The notes beneath the pieces are model-generated. The model searched no databases, had not been told where the DNA came from, and was given only the letters and a program-made list of their open reading frames with translations. The position numbers and the translations under genes are program-made. From Ulva prolifera (Eukaryota > Chlorophyta > Ulvophyceae > Ulvales > Ulvaceae), in assembly GCA_023078555.1 (NCBI GenBank), contig CM041197.1:8154842-8218841 (forward strand): DNA of 64,000 nt, written 5' to 3'. Within the stretch, counting starts at the first letter, position 1. The number at the start of each line of letters is the position of its first letter. Positions 1-12,444 of the stretch are shown one piece after another.

Positions 1-2448
1 ACCGGACACTGCCACGGCACAAGCCGAGGTGCATACCTTGGGCATGCCGACCGAGAGCATGCTGGCGCGATTTCGAACATCTGGTCGACAGGGAAAGCGT
101 CCAGCGCACAACCGGCAGTCATTTCCTCGATCCCGGCGACTGCTGCATCGGTAGCAAGGGTGACTGGTTCACTCATGGGAGTACGTCGCATTGAAACAAA
201 TCACCAACAAGAATTACACTATGTGCAGGTCTTCTTGAACTTTCTGACTTGCGAATGTGCCGGCAATGTGATGCAGCAGGTGTGACGACGACAGTCAGCG
301 TGTATCGAATGCACGGTCACTGGTTCTGAAATGAAGACAGGTATTTGTATATGTGGGAATGGAAGCACAACATTCTTGAAGCTAACGCCGGCCTCATGAA
401 GCCCGTTCTTTCGCGGCGGCAATACAGCGCCAGCTGTATGCACAGCAGCTCGAACCGGGGTTGTATGCATGTCGTTGCCCCAAGATCCCGCGGTGCACCG
501 AATACCCTCGCCACACGTACCGCGGGGTAAGCTCGTGTAATTCCCAGCTGATGCCACACAGACATACGTCTGTTGGCCTACACCCATGCCCGCAAGTCAT
601 CCGCACTGTCCACGGATCTAGACGACGTATGAGCATGTGGGCTTCCTGCAGCAGTTTGTATCGGAAAACTACCCGCGGGCAGCTGCACGCATCCGTCGCG
701 CGCGGGTCTCCGCACATCTGCAGCGCTCCCTGGGACAAGCGACCCGTCGAGCCGGACATGGGTGAGCGTACATCCGAGGTACCGAGCGCGCGCGGTCGAT
801 CGTTCTATGCATGCGCCCGCCGCTGTGAACTCGATAATTACATCCATCCGCGACCCGCGCGATTGCGCGGCATGTCCGCACGGTCAAAGGTGCATGCCAG
901 TACCCCCATGGTCAACTCGCAGCAGTGATGCCGATGCCAGGAAACCTTATTGTGATGCGACGGCGATCACGGCGCCAATGACACCGCGCGCCGGGCTCGG
1001 GGTGTGTGTCATCCCGCGATGCAGAACACCGCAAATGTGTACATTGTACAAACACTTCCGGGGGATATCGGGAGACCGATGCGCTTGTATCTCGGCAGAT
1101 CGAGACGTATCGATATCGATGTAGACAATGGTGCGTACACACGACGAACATGTATCCACTTCTAACGATCGAATTTGCAGGACGGTTCGCGCGCAGCTGC
1201 GACATGCTTGAATCCGCAATTGCAACGCCTTCTGGGCGCGCACCACGCTCTCGTTGCTACGCACAGGCCCCTGGAGTCAGGAATGTATATACGTAAATAA
1301 TCAAAGTAAACCATGGCACCTGATCAAGCTTGATGCAGACATAGCGCATCGACGCCCGTAGCAGGACCCTGCACCACACGTGTGCAGCACGTGCAAGAGG
1401 CGGTGAGCCGCCTGCAGCTGTCGATCGATCCTACGCCGAATTTGAAAAACATCCCGTGCATGCATGCGCAGTGTCCGCGCGAGTAGGGGCCAATTCAAGC
1501 AGCTCCAGCTGGAGCATCACATGTGCTGCGGTGCCGACACGCCCCTCATGCATGCCGCATCCGTGCGGTGGGAAGCTGTGTGAAAGTTTGGTTCCAGCCT
1601 GTTGCTATAGTGCACTGTCGTGGCTCCTACAGGCCTTCGACTTGGACGCAGCGCAGGAGCCTAGCTGGTAAGTGTCTATCAGGGCCCTGGGCCTGCAGCT
1701 GTGGAGTCCCGATGGGGCGACTCCACATGATATGTACATATCTGGCATAGATTGCCACATACGCAGATCTGCATGCAGTGATGTCTGCATGCAGCTGCAA
1801 CCCCGGATCTGTGCCTCGTGCTGCGGGAAACGTCGCAGCTAGTGCGACATGAAACGCCCCCTATTGCACAGTCACGCGTGGTGCACGCGTGAACGCCGGC
1901 GCATGCATGAACCCTGCAGAGGAGATATTATGTATAATCCGTGATCGTCATGTAATGAACATCGTGCAGTGAACTTGCCGCCGCGGACAGTACACGCATG
2001 CATCAGGAGTGGCATGGGGACATATCTCCACAGCAGTGACCCAGTGCCCGTGCCTGGAACAGCGCCAGTGCCGGCCAGCATGTGGTGCGGCTTGCCTCCT
2101 GGCTCAAGCATTGTGGCAGCAGTGGCCATGCATGTGCCACATGCGAGCAGTACACTGGCAGGGGATGGGAGCAGAGATGTTCGGCATGCACATTGCTCCA
2201 GCCTGCAGGGCCTGGACTAGACTGGAAGCACACATACGTGCCTTGTTAACAGAACCTCTGTGAGCTGTCTCCCACCCCGGCCTTGGCTCTTCCTCCAACC
2301 CTGAAACCACCTGGGACTGATCAACATTGCCACTGCGCAATGCAATGCCGACCGCTCAGGGTTCTTTTGGGTCTGGCAACCCTGATGCACCACTGAGTGA
2401 TGACCTGAATCTTTTCTCTGGGCTGCAACAAGCACTGGCAAGCCTGTG
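1..2448. other. Gene-poor spacer
   Basis: No open frame here has a recognisable domain, consistent splice sites or a paralogue elsewhere in the window. Several overlapping frames are open by chance. Palindromic words of the GCATGC type are frequent. I see no gene that I can support. Confidence 0.5.
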
Positions 2449-2513
2449 CACAACACTGCATACATACACACAACACTGCATACATACACACAACACTGCA
2501 CACATACACACAC
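2449..2513. repeat. 20-bp tandem repeat, three copies
   Basis: Three head-to-tail copies of a CA-rich 20-mer (caacactgcatacatacaca), the last one diverged. It opens spurious reading frames on the minus strand rich in Cys, Val and Met. Confidence 0.85.
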
Positions 2514-2534
2514 TGGTGGTGGTGCTGGTGGGAA

Positions 2535-2620
2535 ATCCCGGCATATGTGGTCCCGTTAATTCGGAGTTGGCAATGTCCTTACAGGATACGGCTCAGGAAA
2601 TTTACGATTACATTACACTG
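2535..2620 (+). repeat. Interspersed repeat R1, diverged copy 1
   Basis: This contains the R1 core (catatgtggtcccgtta, then cggagttg, then gatacggctcag) and a T/A-rich end. It is the most diverged of the five main copies. The G-rich leader seen in other copies is not clear here. No coding capacity. Confidence 0.7.
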
Positions 2621-3260
2621 ATGTTGGAGTACTAGTGTAGATCATGGTGACCTGAAGGAACGCTTGGACTCAAAGATCAAGACAACGCGAGAGCAACGAA
2701 AAGCCGAAGAACGGAAAGAGATGGCAGCAAACGCTCGAGCCTGGAAGCAAAAGCAGCATGAAGCATCACCCCTTCACAGCACGCCCAGCACCCACAGCAT
2801 CCACAGCACGCCCAGCAGGTGACGCAGACTCCCACACACACCCACGTACACCCATACACACACCACCTCAAACACACACCCACACCCCGAACCCCACAAC
2901 CCGATATCGTATATGTTTGCCCCCACACGACAAAGGCCCGGGCGTCACACAGCGCCCGGCCACCCGACTGCGGGCGCACTCCCCGCCGAAAACCCCACCT
3001 CACCCCCAGACCCATAGCGCACCCTGCCTGCCTGGCACACCGCCGCGCAGCCTGGCGGGCCCGCACCGCCTTGCAACCTGGACAAGGCAGTGCCCAAGCA
3101 GTCCCCCCTCCTCCCGGAGACGCCATCGACAGCCATCCCGCGCATGTGTCAAGCGGAGCCGGGCGTCAGGAGCCAGAGGCCATCGGTTGTTGGCATCAAG
3201 CGGGCGGCCGCGAGGGACGGCCCCGAGGGACGGCTGGCCCACCGGCGGCCACTCATGGTC

Positions 3261-3376
3261 GTCTGAGGGGGGTTTCCAGGTGGTTTACCCCTTCGGCACA
3301 TGCGGTCCCGTTCACCCGGAGTTGTCAATTTCCAATAGGTTACGGCCGCAGTAAAGTCAGATTTACTTTACTTTAC
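3261..3376 (+). repeat. Interspersed repeat R1, copy 2
   Basis: A copy of about 115 bp. It has a G-rich leader (gtctgaggggggtttccag), a middle with tttaccccttcggca and tgcggtcccgtt, and a 3' tail (agatttactttactttac). It matches copy 5 near 43.45 kb over its full length, leader and tail included, which sets the likely element boundaries. Confidence 0.85.
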
Positions 3377-6300
3377 TCAGTCTGGATGGCCTGTGAGAGG
3401 GGTCGTCGGATGGGACTGTGAGTCCCTGCAGCACTGTGCCCCCCACCTGCAGCGCTGGCATCATGAGATTGTGGCACAATGTAGGTGTTTCTGCATAAGG
3501 ACCTTGGCCTTGGGCCCAGAGAGGAGTACCCCAGCCTGTCTAACAAGAAATATGAATATAAGACGTATACCATCTCTCACCTGCGGCCCATGCAACCAGC
3601 TGCAACACCCTAGGGTGTGCACGCAAGTCCGGTACTCAGTGCAATAGCAAAAGAACAAGCGGTGCATCAATAGCAATGTGTCTTTCGGCAGCATCCTGCT
3701 GTGCCATGCTATGCTGTGCTCTGCTGTGCTCTTGTATGCAGGCCTGCTTGACCTGGCTGAGGCGGGAGACGGGCAGCAGCACAGGCACGCAGCATGACAA
3801 CAGTTGATGTTGCAGACGTTGCAGGCGTCACCCAACAGCAGCAGACAGACACACCACAGCACCCTCTGTGTCTGCCCCTGCCGCCTCTGCAGACTCTCAG
3901 ACAGTGTTCCCTGTTCATGCTGTCAGTGTTCAAGCTCATACTGGCAGTGCCCCATACGGTTTTCAGCTGCTGCAACATGACCTCAGCTGGTACTGTTAAC
4001 TTGCACGCAGCAGCAGGTTTGCTGTCTTGCCGCCTGCATCCACAATGGTATGGCACATCATTGCAGTGCTGTTGACATTCCTGCACCATGCTGCCCCTGA
4101 GGCAGCTAGGTAGCAGCACCAGGTATACTGTAGCAGCACCGCCTCCCCATCTTTGGCCTTCTAACATAGCCTATGCAACATAGCGACAGCCAGCATGGTC
4201 TGATATGGTGCAGCACGATCTCAGTGGCTGTTTCTCAGTGGCTGTTCCGTGGGCCTGTGGGCTTGCTGCACACACTTCACACTAGGAACGCCACAGCTCC
4301 AGATGATGACAGCTGCGTGTTGCACCACATGCATGATGATGTTGATGTTGCTGGCATCATCCAGTCAAATTCCCCCATCTGCACAGCTTGTCACACATCT
4401 GAAGTGCAGCTGCTGTATCTGCAGTACAGCATGTGCATGCAGGGTCATCCACAGGCTGCATATACAGAAGCTCTGGAACTTAGGGGCTGTGGAAGCCGTG
4501 GGGCATGGGGGCACCATGAGCAACAAAGAACAGTTTTGACAGGCCACCAAGTGTATGTGCCATCAGCTGTCCCTCAGGCCTGATTGGACAACGATGGACG
4601 AGTTGGAGTTGGAGTTGGAGCTGGGGAGCTGGAGCTGGAGCATGGAGTGCATTGGGGCTGACAGGTGAGTGTTGGCCAACACTGACATGTGAGTGTTGGC
4701 CAACACTCCTACTAGTATGGATAGTGCAGGAGAACAGCACCTGTGGAGTGAGGGCTGGGTAGTGTTCCTGTTTTGGTGCTGCCTGCCTCTCCACCCGAGT
4801 CCTTGTGACAAAACTCACCTCTCTAGATCTGTGCTACTGTTACTATTTAAAATTTTTCTTTTTGTAAAGGGTTGTGCTCTTGTGTCACAGTGGCCGAGTT
4901 TGCTCACTAGCACCCAGGGAGGACCTCAGAGAGGATGGCCAGGAACTGGCCAGGAAGGCCATGGAGAATGTGTGCATGCAAATGTATTACAAGGACGCTT
5001 ACAAAAAAAATCCCTGGTGATGCATGGGTGTCTTCTGAGCTAACATGTGTGCCTAGGGCTGTGGTGATGTTCAGCCAATGGCAGCCAGTATCCTACTCCT
5101 CAACAGCACAGCATAGAGCAGCTACCCAGTCAACAGCTATAGTTGTCTACACAGCAAGTGATTAAATGAAGAACTGGTTCAATGTGTGGGCAGCTTCCAT
5201 CCCACAGTACACAGGGCACGTCCTTCAGCTGAAGGCTGAAGCTGTGTAGCAAAGCTCATGGTACTATTTACTGTGGCAGCCAGGCACAGATGCCAGTGCC
5301 TTGAGCAGGCGAACCAGATGCAATGCGGGCTCTGACTGATGGAGCAGCTCCATGGAGTGCAGATCTGATCAAAGGTTTGATGGAAGGCTGCCTGCCATGG
5401 CGATGCATGGAGACTCTTACCAAGCTTGCCGATGCCGAACGCTATTGCACTCATGCTGCATGCGTGGAACGGCCGTCATTTTTTCGTGGTGCCTGTGTGG
5501 CAATGCACTGTGGTGTGCTTGTTCCCTTGCCCTGTTCGTACTAAAACGTGCTCTATGATCTTCAGCTTGAGCTGGCCACATCAGTCTGGCATTATAGGCT
5601 TTCATCTCATACTTGGGGGCCCTGCCGCAAAGCTTTGCAAATGTCACGATGTACATTCCCGAGCTGCCTGTCCGGGGCGGCGTAGCTTGTCCCGTTCCAT
5701 CGCGCTGCCATATGCATGTGCAGCCGGTCCGTGGAGTTTGCCGAGGCCTCGACGATCAACGATCGCCGTCGCATTCTGCGTCGCAAGCAATCCTTTGATC
5801 GCCATGCATCTCGGGTCGCCCGAGTCGGGCGTGTTGTTTTGCCAAAGCGCGCCATCATCCCGCGCCTCGTTTGGCCCCCTGCCGGATTCGCCACTCTCGA
5901 CAGGTAGCAATGGTCTGCAACGCAAGGAAGCAATGAGCTGCTAGTCCTCCCATTGAAGGTTCTAACCATATCTCTCCAGGTAGCACTTGGATTTCAGCCG
6001 ACCAGCAGTCGCTGTGCCTGGCCCAGCCTTCATGGCTTCAACATTCATGCCCTGGCTGCAGCAAGAAAGCGGTCAGACAAAGCACCAATCCGGGTCAATT
6101 ATGACCAGAACCAGCTTGACCCCGACCAACAAGCACCCAGCCAGCTACTGTTTCCACATTTAGCTGCGTGGAAGCTCTGTATGCAGTCTCGAATGCCTGC
6201 ATGCTGCAGAGTCCAGCTGCCAAGCTGAGCTTTCAAAGCTCAGCTAGCCTTGGAGGGGCCTGCTTGATGTAACTCAAGGCAACTGGCTCAGCATGCAGCA

Positions 6301-6740
6301 TTCACCATTGCCAGCATCTGCTATTGTCAGCCTCTAGAGCCAGCCTCTGCGCAGGCCTTGCAGGGCCCTCGCCTGGCACATTGTACATGTGTATCCTATG
6401 TCATGGGGCTGAAAGCATGATATCTGTTGGGGCATACTATCCCCCAAACTTCTCACCTAGGCGAACGTCTCGTTTTTGACTCGCAGTACTGGGGGGCGAG
6501 ACTTGATGCCTGTCACCAGGCCCCCGTGTGCTGCCTGTAGCGCCCTTGTGCCCTTGTGCCCCGGTTCAGGCAGCCAATGCAGGTACCTGGGTGTGTCCTG
6601 CTTGATGATGACGTCATGAGGTGCTTTTAGGTGGTGAGACTGTCGCTTTCGAGGGCACAGCATTACCTGGCCTGGGGCTCTTGAGCTGCTGCATCCAGGA
6701 TCGCTTTGTCGTGCACTTGGCCAGGGCACATGGCAATCAG
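3377..6740. other. Gene-poor region with weak open frames
   Basis: Nothing here can be called confidently. A minus-strand frame at 5969-5607 starts with a Ser/Arg-rich stretch that could be an organelle-targeting sequence, but a second minus frame is open over the same DNA and I could not connect either to a following exon. GA-rich short repeats (ttggag/ctggag) lie at 4598-4640. A near-duplicated phrase (gtgagtgttggccaacactx) occurs at about 4667 and 4689. Confidence 0.4.
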
Positions 6741-6752
6741 TAGATTGCATTC

Positions 6753-6836
6753 TGTGGCGATCCAGTGATATGGCCGCTTTTCCTTAGCGTTCGTGGCGAC
6801 CCAGTGGTATTGCGGCCATATCAATGGATTGCCACA
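6753..6836. repeat. Palindromic element R2, long copy
   Basis: An inverted repeat with 25-bp arms: left arm 6753-6777 beginning TGTGGCGATCCA, right arm 6812-6836 ending TGGATTGCCACA. The arms match at 23 of 25 positions around a 34-nt loop, so the DNA or RNA could fold into a strong hairpin. Related shorter copies lie at 14842 and 42362, so this is a dispersed family and not a chance palindrome. Confidence 0.8.
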
Positions 6837-7197
6837 CATGCAATTCAACTTGCAAGCTACACACAGTATTTTCACAACCCGGCACGAGCAGGACCGAATG
6901 CCAAACTGCCTGGCATGGCCAAACCACCTGACATCCCCTGCAGATGACCATGCTGTCCACACAACAATCCATTACAGTTGCATTATGCCTGGGCTCCTCG
7001 CACGCTCGATTGGACTGCCACAGGGCTGCAGTGCAAAACCGGCCCCAGACCACAATGCTGTATTCATGAGATGATGCCATGGGAGGCAGCTGTTCCTGTT
7101 TGTCGCTCAGCCCGCGGGACGTGGCGTTGGAAATGCGTGAGGCATCTCTGAGCAGCAGGGGTTGGCTAGAAAGCCTGCGTACGTGCACTTGCTCATT

Positions 7198-7290
7198 GTG
7201 GTGTATGTGTCACAAGGACAAAGCAGTAGGGGAGTCAGGCAGCACCGCCGGATCCTCGCACAGGAACAGAAACACAAACGCCACCAGCGG
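7198..7290. repeat. Interspersed repeat R3, copy 1
   Basis: This stretch resembles 18362-18440: both hold a 'gt.acaaggacaaag' segment, then 'ggcagcaccgc', then an A/C-rich stretch with 'gaa' and 'aacacc'-like words. The two copies are diverged. No protein domain is visible in any frame, so this is a non-coding or decayed mobile-element fragment. Confidence 0.5.
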
Positions 7291-8424
7291 AATCGCACAG
7301 CAAGACGATTGACGCAGATCGCCTGGGCTGGGGAGACCACTCTGGAGAGGAACACTGGCAACCCCCATGCTCCTGACTAGCTAGTCTATATATATAGCTA
7401 CGATTACATGGACAGAATCATGTATAGCATTGAATCAGAAATAGCACTTTCACACTGAGCTCTGACTTTGTATGGATCCTGCTGGCTTGGATCAGGATTG
7501 GCGTGTCACCGTGGATGCAATGAATGCATACTCAGCAGAGAGACATCGAGTGTGGTGTAGGCCTATCTGATGCCATCTTCACCGGCACCTGCCACACCAC
7601 AAACTCTAGAAAATGCTGCACTCTGAGTGCGCTCTGCGTGCGTGTACTGACGTCAGCTGATATCTCGAGGTGAATGTGCTCGATTGTGATTCTCTGTGAC
7701 CAGAGCCCAGGCACACTCCCTTGTGCTGCACTGCAGCCCGCCAAGGTGACACCCGCAGTGGCGACTCACTGGTGAACTGCTCTGTGGTGCATTCACTCAC
7801 TCTGTACTCATGATCACCTCGAGGGCCACTCATGAGTTAGGCACGGTGGAATGAGAGCCGCTGATTAGAGTGATGGTGTCTGGCGATCCTCCCCTGGCAT
7901 GACAGAAAAAGAATCAACACCGTCGACACGCCATCAAATTTCTGATCACCCATGTACGTCGGAAGGTTGCGGCGATTGGGTCAAATGCATCGCTTGGGCC
8001 CCTCATATCTCCATGTGTATGACTACAAACAACTTGCGATCTGAGTCAATTCAATGGTGTGTGTATGTGTGTGGATAGATCAATGTTTGTCAGTTGAAAG
8101 CAGCTTGTTCATGAAGGGACAAATATACGGGACCAGAAGCTACAATGGATCAAAAGCACGTGGATTATGGCACCAGCCAGCACATTCAACAGTGACTGCA
8201 ACATAACTGCACCTCAGCATAGGACATCCACTGACCCCATTCATATGTACAGATGCCCCGGATCTAGGAGCTGCTATGGCATCCATTTGTGCAGCCAGTC
8301 CAATTACAAAGCCCCTTGGCTATGGTGGCAGCAAATGAACGGGCAGCATTGCTTTCTACTTCCGCCGTCAAGCACTACGGCAGAATAGGCACAGATGTGC
8401 TCTGCTGATCCAGTAGCAGCTACT
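7291..8424. other. Intergenic region downstream of the YGGT gene
   Basis: No supported gene. A short TA tract (tatatatata-like) lies near 7386-7400. Open frames of 60-75 codons on both strands lack splice context or motifs. Confidence 0.4.
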
Positions 8425-9060
8425 CTAGCTGCTTTTGCGATGCTCTGCCGTTTCCTTGGCTGGCATCTCTGCTCCCAAAGACGACGCAGAGCCCGTTAAA
8501 AAGTCCAGCGCAACAAAGGCCAGGATGGGCGATAGGTCAATTGTCCCGCCAATCGGAGGAATGATGCCCCTGAAGATGTTTAGGTAAGGATCACAGATTG
8601 TTGATAGCGGGTTCTGGATTGCAGCTGGGGCGGATGGAAACCAGGTAAGGATGATGCGCAAAATCAAGGCTGATTGATACAGGCTCAAAGTGGACGAGAT
8701 TCCTGTGGTAATGACTGTCTCTGCTACCGATTCACCGGGAATGATGGCTGCGAAATTGCCGCGAGGGAGGACTGCGAGGGCCCTTGGTGGCGAGTCTTGT
8801 GTGACACGCATCGTGAATCCTTCTGATGGGCACTCTTCTGCATCCTTTCCACGCATGCGGCACAAAAATTGGTCCACGCGGGAACGGACATTCCTTGATG
8901 TCCTGTAAACCAAACACCCTGGGTAAACACGCAAGAATCTGATTTCAGGGCCGGCCGTGGAGTGGCCGCTGCATCCAACGACCAGATAGCACAGACATAC
9001 AGGCATGGATATAGCACCGGAGAAGGATTTTGCTGTTCGGGAACGTGTGGGCAGTGTCAC
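8425..9060 (-). CDS. YGGT-family (YlmG-like) plastid membrane protein
   Basis: The frame encodes up to 211 residues. The C-terminal half is a YGGT domain: a first hydrophobic segment with LRIILTWFP (about residues 134-142), the family's DPYLNIFRGIIPPIGG-type loop (about 157-172), and a second hydrophobic segment (SPILAFVALDFL, about 177-188). YGGT proteins of plants and algae (YlmG1) sit in plastid membranes and are linked to thylakoid and nucleoid distribution; that role is family knowledge, not shown here. The N-terminus is uncertain. A good acceptor (TTTACAG) ends at 8903, so residues before about 54 may be intron read-through, and the real transit peptide may lie in an upstream exon between 8.95 and 9.25 kb, where a minus frame beginning MAPLRVNTALSRELF is a candidate. 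Ordinary single-copy housekeeping type. Confidence 0.85.
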   Translation of the reverse strand: MTLPTRSRTAKSFSGAISMPVCLCYLVVGCSGHSTAGPEIRFLRVYPGCLVYRTSRNVRSRVDQFLCRMRGKDAEECPSEGFTMRVTQDSPPRALAVLPRGNFAAIIPGESVAETVITTGISSTLSLYQSALILRIILTWFPSAPAAIQNPLSTICDPYLNIFRGIIPPIGGTIDLSPILAFVALDFLTGSASSLGAEMPAKETAEHRKSS

Positions 9061-10705
9061 GCCTGTCTATGTTGCGCGCGACAGCATCAAGTGGACCGGG
9101 CAGGGCTACACGACTGTCAGAAACAGGATCCAGCATCATAGTGTGCCTGGCTGAAGATAGAATCCAAAGTTGGCCTTCGCTGCGAGGTAATCGGAAGAGC
9201 TCACGAGACAGTGCCGTATTAACACGAAGCGGTGCCACGATGCTTGCTGCCTGCAGTGTTGCGATTCTTGGCCACCACCATGACCCCTTTACAACTTGAG
9301 TTATGCCTGGCGCCGAATTCGATGCTCTTGCTGGTCAGACTGATCCACACGACAAAGCAACGTGCAGGGACCAGGGGCTACAACCTCGCGAGGCCACGGG
9401 CATGCATCTGAGGACGGAGTTGAACCTCATTTGCAGGCGCCAAGACACACGCCAGACATGCACTTTATCGTGGCGGCATCACGAAACATATGCAGTAATG
9501 CGGCATTCAAAAAAGAGACAGCTCCCTTTTGCAACAGTCCGGTGTGCGTGGTCGTACGTCCACGCTGGCGTTGTGTCGCGAGATGCAGGAGTGGGACATC
9601 CTTGCAACAGCGGCTGCAGCAACCTGACTGCCGCAGCCATGTGCCATTGAATGTCGATTTCGGTGCATGTCGAGGGTAGCCTGTTTCCAGGTTCAACTGC
9701 TGAGCGGCACGTACTGCATTTCTGCATATGATACCTGCATTGGCCTTACCTCAGGTCCAGGTGGTTTGACTGATTTTGGGGCACAAAAACTGGCAATGTC
9801 AACATTTGATGCGCCTCAATGCTGCTAGCTGCACCGATTACCTGTTGGTGGAGCTTTTGTAGATGAGATCAGCCGCACATGCTATGTATCACCTGATCAT
9901 GCTTCGCATTACCTGATTATGCTGAGTATCACCTGAATATGAGCAGATGCCACTCGCACACAGTGACTGACTGTCTGTAGCTTGCACCACGAAGACAGAG
10001 AGCGGCCACTTCTGCGCTTGTCACCTGAAACACCACTGCATCCAGCCCAGCGATCCGAAGCTCAGATCAAAGTTGTCAACACCTCGTCTTTACAGTGCCG
10101 TGTGACAGAATTGGATCCGTAACTTGAGCATTTGTATCTGTGCTCTTGGCAGACCGGTCGTGACAGTAGATGCTGCCGCTGGTATTGGAGATGCTACTCC
10201 GATCCGTGTGTCATGTACTTCACCCAAATGTGTACTTCACCCAAAGTCGTTCCACCGCAGCCATGGACCCAGTCTTCTCTTAATCTTTTCTATCTGTGCG
10301 GCTCAACACAGAAGGCACATCTCAGCTTGTTTCGGGTTTTGTCTCCTCGCAAAACATGCAGCGAATTCCCATCGTAACTTTTTGAAGCTGTGTTCACTGT
10401 GGCAGATCATTTTCATTTCAAGCTGATTTATAGCTTTGAGGAGCGCCGGCGAGCCTGCTGCTTCCATCGAACACAAATTTTTGGCATCATGTAGTCATGC
10501 GTCTAAGTGGGCGCAAGCGAACAAACGAATAGGGCAGTCTGGCCATGCTCACCACGGCATGGGCACACCGCTGCAGCCATGAAAGGGGTTTGCAAAGTCC
10601 CAACTGAAAAGATTCCAGTGTGTAGACGAGATGGATATGTGGCAGCAGTAGTCACCAGCTCATGTGCATTGTGCCGCTTGCTAGCTGGTGCCTGAGTGGC
10701 GCAGG
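9061..10705. other. Intergenic region upstream of the YGGT gene
   Basis: The first 200 bases may hold the 5' exon of the YGGT gene on the minus strand. Between 9867 and 9945 the phrase 'atcacctga.at' recurs three to four times at spacings of about 20-30 bases. I see no other gene. Confidence 0.4.
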
Positions 10706-11049
10706 TCAGCGGCTGCGAATGGATTGATTTGAAGCTCCATCGTGCTTTCGCATAAAGCTATATGTCGATATCTTATACGTTCTGGCACGTCGGCGTGAGC
10801 GCACATCTACCCACTGATGGACAGTCCCGGAAACGCGCACGGGCCCGAAGTATGGAGTTCGCCTATCGTTCCTCCACCAATCAGATATCGACCTTGTAAA
10901 GCTTAGGCACGGTGAGTCACACGCCATACAGAGCTGATTGTGAACGAGATTTCCGTCCGTTTGGCCTGCCAAATGAAACCAATGCCACACCGCGGCCGCG
11001 GTATGCTGAAGTTAACAAGCCACCATGGCCACTCCGCGTCGCTGGACAT
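10706..11049 (-). CDS. Small two-exon protein, unknown (weak model)
   Basis: The proposed exons are 11049-10991 and 10892-10706. The donor is GTGTGG after a phase-2 codon, the acceptor is TTTACAAG, and the product is about 81 residues ending in stop. Exon 1 begins with an acidic/Trp stretch (MSSDAEWPWWLVNF). Exon 2 is Arg-rich with several Trp and Tyr, giving a basic C-terminus. No family is recognised. The ATG lies about 160 bases from the divergent FHA gene, so the two could share a bidirectional promoter. Doubts: the acceptor is AAG instead of CAG, and an alternative reading without splicing ends at a stop soon after the first exon. Codon content looks plausible for coding, which is the main support. 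Confidence 0.3.
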
Positions 11050-11158
11050 TGCAAAGGTCTCACTCGTTTGCGGCTCAGGCGCAGGCCATCGGTGAAACGA
11101 AATCCGACAGACGCCGACAAGATGAGAAATCACAGTTATCTGAGCTTACATCGCGATT

Positions 11159-11196
11159 GATCGGTGCAGCATTTTAGGATCGGTGCAGCATTTTAG
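11159..11196. repeat. 19-bp perfect tandem duplication upstream of the FHA gene
   Basis: Two exact copies of gatcggtgcagcattttag lie head to tail, ending 14 bases before the ATG at 11211. Each copy contains a CAG followed by a T-rich stretch. The position fits a 5' untranslated region or core promoter, so the duplication could be a doubled regulatory site or a slippage event. Confidence 0.8.
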
Positions 11197-11210
11197 GCTT
11201 CACATTCGCT

Positions 11211-11823
11211 ATGCCACCAAAAAAGGCTGTCGCAGACCTTGGAGGGTGGGAGGCTCTCCTGAATCTGCCAGATGAGCTGACTTTGTCGTATGAGTGCAAC
11301 TCAGAGACGTTCGAGCGAACTCTGTACTCTGCATCAGCGTACATTAGTCGAGAGGATTGCTTCAGATTAGCAATGGACATGCCGGAAGTATCGCAATTCC
11401 ATTCCATAATTACTTGGGATGACAAAACGCGAAAGTGGAAGATCAAAGACTTGAAGAGTACAGGGGGCACCGAAGTGGATGGGCGCAAAGTCAGAGCAGA
11501 CCGCTTCACGGGCCTCAAGGATGGGCAGGTCATCAGGATCAGTAAGGTGGTGGACGTTAAAGTCAAGGTGTGGCCCTAGATGCGGTATTGTGATTATGGA
11601 TTCTCTACTGTCAGTGTGTCAGTGCATTGTGTGTCACTGTGATCACCTGCCTCAGGTTACCCCGGTCAAGGAAGGGACAGGAAAGGAGCGCATAGAAGCG
11701 TATGTGAGGACCAAAAAATGCGATCTCAGGTGGCAGGGTGAGGAAAAGATAAAGCATGTGAAGGTCAATTTGGAGGCAATGAGGGGCCGCGCATTTGACA
11801 TGTTGGGCGCTCATGAGGCATGA
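11211..11823 (+). CDS. Compact FHA-domain protein
   Basis: Two exons, 11211-11567 and 11656-11823, with an 88-base intron (donor GTGTGG, acceptor CTCAG, phase 0), give 174 residues. Without splicing the frame stops at 11577-11579. An FHA-like core runs from about residue 35 to 123. It has a 'VSQFHSIITWD' segment matching the family's S-x-x-H turn, then 'WKIKDLKSTGGTEVDG' matching the W-x-I-x-D-L-x-S-x-N-G-T-x-V-N-G block with the usual Asn replaced by Gly, then 'LKDGQVIRIS'. FHA domains bind phosphothreonine peptides. No other domain is present; the C-terminal 50 residues are charged. The start is the first ATG after a 19-bp duplication. The exact fold is inferred from the motif pattern. Confidence 0.75.
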
Positions 11824-12444
11824 CGTTGATATGAAATCAAAGGAATTTAGACGAAGAAGTCCGCTTTACTTCTGTTTTTTCAAATCTGTTTTTTCAAATA
11901 CACTGTCCTGATCACCATCCGCACGGGACTGGTAAGCACGTTCTCGATCCGCTGGTGCTCGACAACATGTCTATTGACGCCGTTTTTTTTTCTGCGTGTG
12001 GCCCCATGCCACTCTGCACAGTGCTGCATGTCTATGTACATTGAACCTGCGACGTATGGATTCGTCTTCGTGCTAGTGCCGCTGGACCCGTGTAACCACC
12101 CAACGCGCTTGTCCCAGCTGTGTAAATTTTCATCGGGCACGATCCACATCAAGTGCCCGGAAAATGGTGTTTTTGTGATTGTTTAATGCAGCCGTGCAAA
12201 TGAACCGGAGCCCGTCACTTTTGGCCGCTTGGTCGAATCTAGTACATACCTCAGATGCAATCAAAGCATCGTGGATACTTTTCATTCAATCTCACACATC
12301 CAACATCATGTAAACAGCTGGTCAAGAACTCACAAAGGCTGCGCATATTACTCACAGCCCGACCTGCAACGTCGCGTACCAGAAGTGCTTCAGTTTCATT
12401 CATCTTGTCATACGCCCCGCAGACACGTTTCGTGATCTTCAAGA

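Noticed and set aside
2677-3421. Pro/Thr-rich frames of 150-200 codons
   Set aside because: Driven by a CACACC/CCCCAC-rich stretch and R1 copy 2; all frames open and no splice support.
6457-6962. Possible DDE-type transposase fragment (minus, 'PGQVHD')
   Set aside because: A single six-residue resemblance; most of the frame is the R2 palindrome read as protein, and no catalytic triad can be placed.
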